This document shows, one piece after another, positions 26,313 through 36,264 of a stretch of 64,000 nt of DNA (position 1 is the stretch's first letter; each line of letters starts with the position of its first letter). The translations under genes were made by a program, and so were the position numbers. Origin of the DNA: Axinella damicornis (lineage: Eukaryota > Porifera > Demospongiae > Axinellida > Axinellidae); the NCBI GenBank assembly GCA_963931865.1, contig OZ007509.1, positions 16,593,815 through 16,657,814 of the forward strand, in the 5' to 3' direction. The notes under the pieces are model-generated. The model was not told the DNA's origin, made no database searches, and saw nothing but the letters and a program-made list of their open reading frames with translations.

Positions 26313-29300
26313 AATCAATCTATGTATCTCTCTATCTATGTATCTATCTATCTAACCATACATGTACATACATATTCCTGGAGAGGAATGAGATGAAGAG
26401 AGGAGGAGATACATGAAAATTTGCATAATCTTGAGATTGCGTAACATAATCTTAGAATCCTGAACATGGAAACCAGATCATTTGCAAGAGGGACAAGTCT
26501 TGAGACTGTACAGCTACACCTGTAGCCTGGGGGATAATCTCATGGCCTGGCAAGTCCTAGTCATGCACTCCTGACACTGGACTCATAGTCTCATATCCTT
26601 TAGGTCTTCACTGCACTCCTCTCAGATGAGATCGAACAGCCATCACGGAGTGTTACAGACTATAAACTCCATATGTCCCTATAAGGTCAGCTACAAATGT
26701 AACCAAGCTATAGCTACTGATCACCATCCCGTCACAGAGCGTCACATCAGCACATGTCGAGGGTTCAAAGTGCACATGCAGTGGATAGGAAAGAACGAAG
26801 GATGCAAGTATCAGCAGCTGACCTTGGCAAACCACCTGAAGCATGCTTCTCTGTCGGAGGAAAATGCTGGGTTCTCTGCAAGACTCTCCCACACCTGCAC
26901 ACACATACACAGACCAGTAAGCCGGCAACCAATAGAACAGTGATCACTGAAAACACTTCCATATTCAGTGCAGCCGCAGTATACATGTACATGCTGCATA
27001 TGTGCTGCTTTTAGTGCTGAATACATGCAGCTTGCTGTGTGTGTAGGATACTTGTGTGTGTACATGCCTGCAGTATATAGGAATGGTCGATGTATACATC
27101 ATCAATCTACGTGCAGCACACATCTGTCCCTACTTCTAATTTTACATGCAAAGTTTGGCCACAAGACACGAGCAGCAAGCTAGTAACGCTCAAGGGACGA
27201 ACAAAGTCTCCCCGGGGATGGCATACACGTTACACTACTGACCATCAGTGCCTGCTGGTGTCCCAGCCACAGCTGCCCATCCTTGAGAGCAAACCTGGAG
27301 AGGAAGCGAGCAAGACAAACTCAGAGTAAAGACGGCAGCATGCACACAGTCAATCAAGAAGCTATGAAGCCAGTTCCCTCCAGACTGGACCACATACAGG
27401 TATTTCGCCCCTTCCAAGAAGTACACAAGGGCTGTACTTTCCGCTAACCTGATGAAGTCCAGCCTACACTGCAGCTGGTGGGAGTGAGTGAACCTGCAGT
27501 CCAGACAGAGCGTCTCCGCATCCAGATCAGAGTTTTCTGAGGGAAAGTGAACACTTGCATCAACTAACATATGATGTATGTACAAAGGAATAACTGTAAT
27601 GGTTAGGGTTAGTACAAAGGGTTAACTGGAATATATGGTAGATGTACAAAGGGTTAACGGAGTGTGCCACTCCATTCACTTCAGTAACCAAGGGGGAGCC
27701 CACATGGTCGGACCAGTTGATACCTTAGCTGGCACAGGGTTCAACAGTGGTATCAGTCATGCCATGGATCGATCACGCAGGAATGGTCTAGGAATGATGC
27801 CACAATGGAAATGACTTTTCTGTACCAACAGACAAGCTTATAAGTGGAAGGGCTCATTGGTGGAACTGAGCTGGGCTGTATAACTCACTTTCTGTGAGCA
27901 TTCTGACTCTCTTCATGTACTGTTCCAGGTTCTGACAGATGTGGGATAGGAGATGGTAGTTGGTGTCCAGATGACTGATGATCTCATTGCGGTAGTAGAA
28001 ATGATTGGAACGGTGGTGGTGAACATAGTTCATTGGGGACTGAGGGAGGGAGGGGGGAGGAAGTGGGGGAGGGGACAAGGGAGGGAGGGAGGGAGGGAGG
28101 GGGGAAGGAGGGAGAGAGGGAGGTGGGAAGGAGGGAGAGGGAGGGAGAAGGGAGGGATGGGGGAGGGAGAGAGGGAGGGAGGGAGGGAGGGGGGAAGGAG
28201 GGAGAGAGGGAGGGAGGGAGGAGGGAGGGATGGGGGAGGGAGAGAGGGAGGGAGGGAGGAGGGGGGAGGAGGGAGAGGGGAAGAAGGGAGGGAGGGAGGG
28301 GGAAGGAGGGAGAGAGGGAGGGGGGAAACAAGCAAAACGATGGAGGAGGTAAACTGAAATATTACAGGGTTGCAGTTGATTGAGGGAGAAATGGAGCCTA
28401 CGCACCTCAAGGTATAGCAGACATATCTCCTTCATCTGCTTGAGGGCTGGGATAATCCACTTCTCGTTGGCCAGTTCCTCCACACACCGCTGCAACCAGT
28501 GCAACTTTTGGGACTCTCTCTCCTGAGGAGGCAAGGAGGGGTGGGGTGAATTATATGTATGGAAGTTGGTTGGTTGGCCGGTGTATATATACTACATGTA
28601 CATTGTAACCACTCCCTAGGGGATGCCCTGCATATCAGTGCTGGGCCACCACGCATCATGCACACACACACACACACACACACGTATCTACATGTACCTG
28701 AGAGCAGGAGTAGTCAAGGATCTTGATGTGAGCATTGAGGGCGTGGTCCATGGTGTCCGTGGGACAGTCGTCCCTGTGAGCCAGGTTCCACAGCAGCTCC
28801 AGAACCTGCCGAGAGAGGGCAGGATTGTCATACAAGAGAATTCTGCTGCCCCCCGCCAAATAACCATGCGGATGCACAGTGTTCTGAACTGGGGCATCAC
28901 AATGAGTGCTTTGACAATTGAAGATCAAGAAATTAGCGACACAACACTACAGTACATACAGGTACAGTTGAATTTCATGTCCCCCGTCTTATCACCTTGA
29001 CAGCCATGACACCCTCCTTGTCGTCCTCAGCAAGGTGTCTGATAAACTCCAGCAGCTCATCGCGCTGCTTCTTGGTAGCTCCCACCCAACTCCGCTGGAG
29101 ATACGAGGTGGTGTGTGTGTGTTTGCAAAGAGGGGCGAGTACATAAAGTTCCTCTGCTCCCAGCATGCATCAAACGTCCACCTCCCCACCACAACCCCTG
29201 CCCCTCCTCTTGTAGTCTCGCAGGCCACAGCAGCACCCCCTTCCCTACGGCATATCTCCTCCTCACAGCAGCACCCCCCTCCCTACTGCATGTCTCCTCC

Positions 29301-32300
29301 TCCTCACAGCAGCACCCCTTCTCTACGGCATATCTCCTCCTCCCTCCCTCCCTCCCTCCCCATCTTGGTACCTGAAAGCAGCCAAAGAGGTAGTCCAGCT
29401 GCTGTGCAGAGAAGTCCCAGGCCAGCTTCACCAGCATGTCATGGATGTTCTTCACGATGATCTCGTGCTTGCCATCCTGGGCTGCCCAGATAAGATCCAG
29501 GTCCTCCAGACTCAACACCTGCGGTAAGAGGTCAATGTCTCAGTGAAGATCAGACGGTGTAGTTTTACTCTACATGTGAAATGTATTGCTGTTGAAAGAG
29601 AACGGGAATAGTACTATACCTTCTCCTTGATGCAAAATCGCACTAGCTTGTCAAGCTTCTCCACATACTGAGGCTGGTGGAGGTTGTCCCGGAATACAAT
29701 TGCAAGAACGTTATTCTCCTTAATCCATTCCTGAAGTGGAGGAAAGAAATGGCGTGAGGAGGGAAGGAGGACGGGAGGGAAGGGAAGGGTGGAGAGGACA
29801 AAGGAAAGAACAGAGTAGATAGGTGAGGACGGCAGAGGGTGTGGAGCAGGGTTGGTATAAGGGAGGAGAGGGATTGGGAACAGGGAGGAGTGTTGTAGCT
29901 GGTTACTAGGTACAGTACATGCACGACAATGAAGTCGACCATGATCAGAACTCTCCCACATACCGACAGGTGCATGACAACATGCTCCAAGTTACTCACA
30001 GCAAGCTTGTCAGCCTGCAGCTGGTCATCGTCTTGGGAGCGGTAGTGAGGGTGGTAGGTCACCGTGGGCACTATCTTGTTGATCTAAGCAACGTGGGAGA
30101 AAACCAATATGGAGCATTTACACGCTGCAGAAAACACAACAGACAAACCTGACTGGACACACTCATATATACCTCATTCAACGCATTCATCTTTCCACTG
30201 AAGGAGGCGATCTGCAGCAATCTGGGAGACACAACAGTAACGTAAGTCAGGTGTACATACAGGAGGACTAGACCTGCCACACTAGTAGTCGGAACACCAC
30301 GCAGTGGGCACAGTTATCCGGTCACTTCTTACCTAAGGATCATCTTGAGTCTGAAGGACTCAATGTCCTCTCGGGCAGGGATACGACGACAGAGGTGCCG
30401 CAAGGACTGGATGAGGAGAAATCAGCTACTAACACTCCAGAGAGTAACACGAACATACACTTGTTACAGTGTAGTACATGCAACTGCAGTGAGCTTACCC
30501 AATTCTAGTCACACCCATTACTCTCCCACTCTGCCTACATGTGTGCCAATCCTCACTCAGTTACTATCTCTCTCCATTCCCAAAACTCCTCCTGCTGCTC
30601 CCTCCCTACCCCTCCCAGCTACCCGCCCACCCCACCCTCCCTTCTTTCCAGTCCTGTCTCCTTCCCTTCTTCTTCCCCTTCCCCCAACCTACCAACACAC
30701 CAAGCCTGGTCTATTACTCAACTCTTGCAGTACATAGTTTCCTTAGACGTAGTGACCCTATTCGGGAATAATTACTACTACACACCAAATCGGCAACTCC
30801 CCTCCCCTCCTCTGCTCTCCTCTCCTCTTCCCATCCCTCCCCTCTCCTCCCCTTCCCTCCCTCTCCTCCCCTCCTCTGCTCTCCCTATCCCTCCCCCCTT
30901 CTCTCTCCCCTCCTTCCCTCCCCTCCCTTTATCAGCCACCTTCATGATGGAAGAGAAGGTATCACTCCTCGCCTCAGTAGTGGCTTCCTTCTTGAGAGCG
31001 TCATCGCTCAGCCCATCTAGGAAATCCATCACTTTATCCTAGGAAGGAGGGAATGCATGTGTTGTGCAGTTGGGAACAGCTGGAGCCGGGGCCTGGGAAC
31101 CAGGCTAAGTACAGCTGCACGATGAGCAGCTGCAGTGCCTGATCACAGAAGGAAAGATGCTAGTCAATGAGCTTTCCTACATCATCCATTACTAGTCCAT
31201 TACTAGTCGTGTTCCCCCACTCCGACACAGGACAGCCAGAGAGAGGCCGGCTGCCTGCTATAATATGGGGGTCGTGCTGTGGCTGTCTCTCTTACTACCA
31301 CCTCACGTACATCAGTGTAGCCTCTTAGACAGCACAAGAGAGGACAATGGCCAGTCTTGGTGAGCGGACTACCTCTGGATGTGCTTTGCTACAAAGCGAT
31401 AACACATGCCACCTCCGATCCACTCCTTGCTTTCCTTCTTCCAGCCATATCACAAGACCTGTAGAATATCCTTCGTGTCCCGAATGCCAAACTTTGCTCT
31501 CCATGAACATGACCTAACAATCTGCTCTCCTCTCTCTTCACACACAAAGCCATGGTGGTCATCTAGTACTATTCAAATACTAGACCTGGCTACTATTTGA
31601 GGCCAGAGTCTACTACCTGTATATTCAGGGAATATGGCAGTTGCTACAGTCCAAATAGCCTTCTTTGTTCTTGTGCTGCTCTGACTATCCGGGAACTACA
31701 TGACATTGTGCAATGTGTATGCATGCACTGACTGACCACCACGGGGATGAGAAATTCCTCATACACTCTCTCAGTCAGGAACTCCGAACAGTGGCCAAAG
31801 GGTCTGCATATCGTCGCATGCAAGCGTGTGTGTGGGAGGAGGATTACAGAAGGATGGAGTCAGTAGAGCAACAAGTATATGTTACAGTAGTGGTCAGAAC
31901 ATAAACAAAGTTTGCACTTTCAAAGGTTCATTTTCACACACAACCTTCAAAGGTAAGAATGTTTTAAGAACCTTCGTAATTTGAGTGGACTTGTAGTTTG
32001 ATTATTAACATCCTGTGTTTATTATGATCAAATAACGGGAGAACTCACTAAGTGAACAGGCAGGTGGTAGCCTTCACTGCATTTGCAAATTCAAATTCAA
32101 CAAACGATTGGTAGAAATATCACTTCAGTTTATGCTCCAGCTGATAGAGATCATGTGATCAACACCTCAAAGGTCAAGCAAACACTAGTGCAAGGGGTGG
32201 TCACTCCAATGAGCACTGTACTTAGTGCTGCAACCGGGGATTGTGACCCCTTATATGGTGGGTGTAGGTGTGGCATGGGGGTGGCTTACGATATTACTTC

Positions 32301-35300
32301 GTAAACTACTAGGAAGTCACACAGTCACAGTGGATTTTTGCAATTGTCACGGGGTATAACAGTGTGGTCACAGGCAAGTTTTGGACAGTCATAGGCTGTT
32401 GACCCCGGCCGCAGTTCTAAGTACGGCACGTACTGAAGTGACCACACCTTGTAGTGTGGGTGCGAGTGCATTCACTGTATTGCCCTCACTTGATGAGTAC
32501 CGCAATGAGGGGCACGTTGAGGTTGTCCCCGTGCACAATCCTCTTGTGCAGGATCTGGAACCCGTTGCACTGCCCAAACAGGTTTATCATGTCCAGCAGC
32601 CAGCCCTACATACAGACCAAGGAGGTACAAGGCATAAACAATTGTGTGGGGGTTCAGGTTAGAAGTGCAAGTCTATAAAGTGCAGACTCATACCCAGGCC
32701 AGCGTTCATCACCTGCAGTACTAGGATGGAGGAAGGGCTGGCAAAACTTGCTGCATACAGTGATGTACCTGGACAGCTAATTGGTGTTTGGAGGAGTGGC
32801 TATGGGACAGCTTTCAGAACCGCCAATGTTGACCTCGCAGTTACTCTTGAATGTTCACCAGACGTTGTGACAGGTAGTGCGCTCACTTACGTGCGGACTA
32901 AAGATCAACTTGCACATTTCCGAGAATGTGCCACTCCTCCACATGTGTCCAGGTACACCACTGCACATGAGTCTCACCAGCTCCCCCCCCCCCCCCCCCC
33001 CCCCTCCCAGCACTGCAAACAACAAATGGGCTTAACGCTGGGATGAGAAGGCCTGGGTGAGTACATGCATGTCTACACTAGCCTCGTTCCCAGGCCGTGT
33101 GGGAGGAACACGCGGCCTGGGAATGAGGCTAATGTGTACATAAGGTGTACACTGACCTCACATAACATAGGACATACCACATGAAGTCCATAGACCAATT
33201 CCTTATGAAGCCCACACAGCATATTGTCCAGGGGCAGCCCTCAGACAGTACGACACTAGCTAGTTAGAGGTTCAACCCAACACACTTACATAGACCTTGT
33301 TGTGCTTGGTCTCCAGGGGCACCGCAGAGAGTTTCTCTAGCTCAACTCCCTATAAAGTCAAAAGGTAGGATATGCAGCTTAATTCAGAGGTGGTGGGAAG
33401 GGTCCTCCTCTCCCTCTCTGTTAAACATGTACGTTTCAGTTCAGATAACTTAAGCTACACTTTTTGCGGGTACCCTCAAATTGGTAAATTTTGAACCCGC
33501 AAACAATAGTTATTATGACGTCACATGTATGACTGTGTGTCATTTGTGTGAGCCGTAAGCTAGCCACCTATGAAACAGCCTGGGAACGAGGCTAGCTCTA
33601 TACACAGCACATGCAATCAGAGTCTATCCACGAGGTGAGAGTAAGACCAGACGTATGATTGTCAAACGTGAGTTTGCCCTACCTGTTGCACTAGCCTACC
33701 AGCAGTGTGGTTACCACTTACTTTAACGGATTAATTACAAGAATCGGTAAGGCAAAATTTGCTGTTGCATGTACATGTAGCTCTGGCAGAAGAGTTACAA
33801 TTAATACCCACCATCTGTTACACAACAATCCACTAACTTGTGTAACCTAGTGACCTTAAGGTACGGAGGTCTGACGATGGAATGAGTCAGAAGCTAGTCA
33901 AGTGGCACATTTGGTGGAAACAGTGTCTTCTGTGTACACAGGAACGCATACCATCTTATAATACTGTAGCACTTGTAACAACACTACAATGTAAATTCTG
34001 TACTCAGGGTACTTGCACGTAGTCTCATTCCCAGACCTTCCATCCAGTGCATCCACAAGCGGTCCACGCTGAGGTTGGTTTGGGTCTGGGACCGAGAACT
34101 AGAGTACATGCTTCAGCACATGGCTCAGACAGTATCTCGGAACTGCACTTTTTTGAATTGAGAGTGAAATTGATGTTTAGCGTCATTCCAATCTTTCAGA
34201 ATCTGAAAGCGCCAGGTATTGACAAATCCGGATATATATGGTGATCAACTTCAGAAACAACGTTAACATGCACATTATGTACTGCGTTAATGTTACGGCT
34301 AAGTAATCACATGCATATAAACGCAATATGGTTTCACTGTATACGGCACTGCAAAGTCGGAACTTTATTGCGCAACTTTGCTAGGTGCTCAGTGTGTATG
34401 CTGATTGGTGATTTGGTCACTATCGATTGAATAATATGATGCAAGTGTAATACAGCGGATTGCACTCCCGTTCAAACATTTGCGGATTCTGTGACCACAC
34501 TAAAAGTTATCACCCACTACATACCTCAACATCGGCCCACTACACATACCTCAACATCGGTCTCAGACCCACTACACATACCTCAACGCAGGTCTCGGAT
34601 GGCTGAACAGAGTTGAACACATGCCACCTAAAGTGTGGATGGATAAAATATCACAAATACCGTAATTATTCACACACTTTTTATTCATTTCATTTTTAGC
34701 TGTACGAATTGATTAGAGTATGTAAATTACCAGAAACGGGGGGTGTAAGAATAAATAGAGGAATCGTACGAAGTGTCTCAATGGTAGAAGGCCAGGAGGC
34801 ACGAGACGCCTGGACCTCCACAAGCTGTCGAAGCGAGCAAAGGGGATGCCGAATGGAAGACAAAAAAACAGCGCTCACAGTTTCGCCACGAGGGTAAGTG
34901 CCAGTACAGGACGGCAATCACAGTGGTGCGGTCAGAATCTTCATGGGCCTTTCCTGAGAGCTGACAGTCGAAACGTGCGCTTGAGCAATGGCGGCCAGCC
35001 CGAGAAGTACACCCGGACAACATAAATGGCTGTGCTGCAAGGACCCTTCACCTCCTCCGGCTCCACCGTCGCCACCTTCAGCCATAACAAAACTCAAACC
35101 GACTCGCTATACGAATAATAATTTCTTTTTTACGTGTACGATTTGATTAGAGTACGTAAATTACCGTTTTTTCCTTGGAAATGGGGGGTGTATGAATTAA
35201 TAGGGGTACGAATTATTAGAATTATATGGTATGCGTTGTAAGTAGTACTATGAGAATGGTCCTCATATCCCTTCATATTGCACAGTTAGCGGAGCTTGTG

Positions 35301-36228
35301 GACTATTAGGAAGGTGTGGTGGAAGGGGACAGTGTTTGTTGCAGGGTCTTTGTCATGTTGTGCCCCCCCCCCCCCCCCCCCCCGGACACGCACACATTCC
35401 CTCAACCAACGCACACACACTCACTTGGAGGCGGGGTTGAAGACGGTGGCCAACAGTTCCAGCAGCACGAACCAGTCCTGGTCCAGCTTGCTCACGCACA
35501 GCTCCACCAGAAGCTTGGAGTTGTTGTAAATGTCACGCTGGAGGGGGGGGGGGGGGGGGGGGGGGAAAGGGAGGGAATGATAAGCCATGGCACTAATAGA
35601 GAACAACAAAGCTCCACACACTGGACAAATAAACACAAGCAGCACCATACAATACAATATGTAGCTCTAACTGGAACATCTATTCAGACAGAAACACACG
35701 CACACACAATGCACAGTACTCACACACATTTACATGTCTGTAAAGGAATTGAATTTCCCAACTGCCCACTTTAATTACCACATCCTTCCAGCAGCAAAGG
35801 GCCAACAGACAGAGCAGACAGTTCGACATTTAGTAAGCTGCCATGTGTGACGGATTCATACAACTTGTGGCTTCCAGCAGGTACTAAGGTACTGTGTCCA
35901 GATTAAGCCATTCACAAGAGAGCTCCAACTAGCCGACACAAAAACTAGCCTATTTTATCCTGCATAGGTTCACTAAGGTTACTAATGCACAAGCTGTAAA
36001 TAATCCCAAGCCAAAAGTCATTGTTCCCTGCTGCCTACAGGTGAGAGGTTTGCCTGTACAAAGGTACATGTAGGCATGCATAGAAACAACAAGGACAAGA
36101 AAGAAGGAGTACCAGTGAGTGTTTCATTCAGTAAAGTGTTCAAGAGGGGGCAAAATTGTAGTGCGGTGAAGTAAGGGGGGAGGCAGTAGTTGCCTAGCAT
36201 ACATAATGCTTCATGGGTATTCTTCACA

Positions 36229-36264
<36 letters not shown>

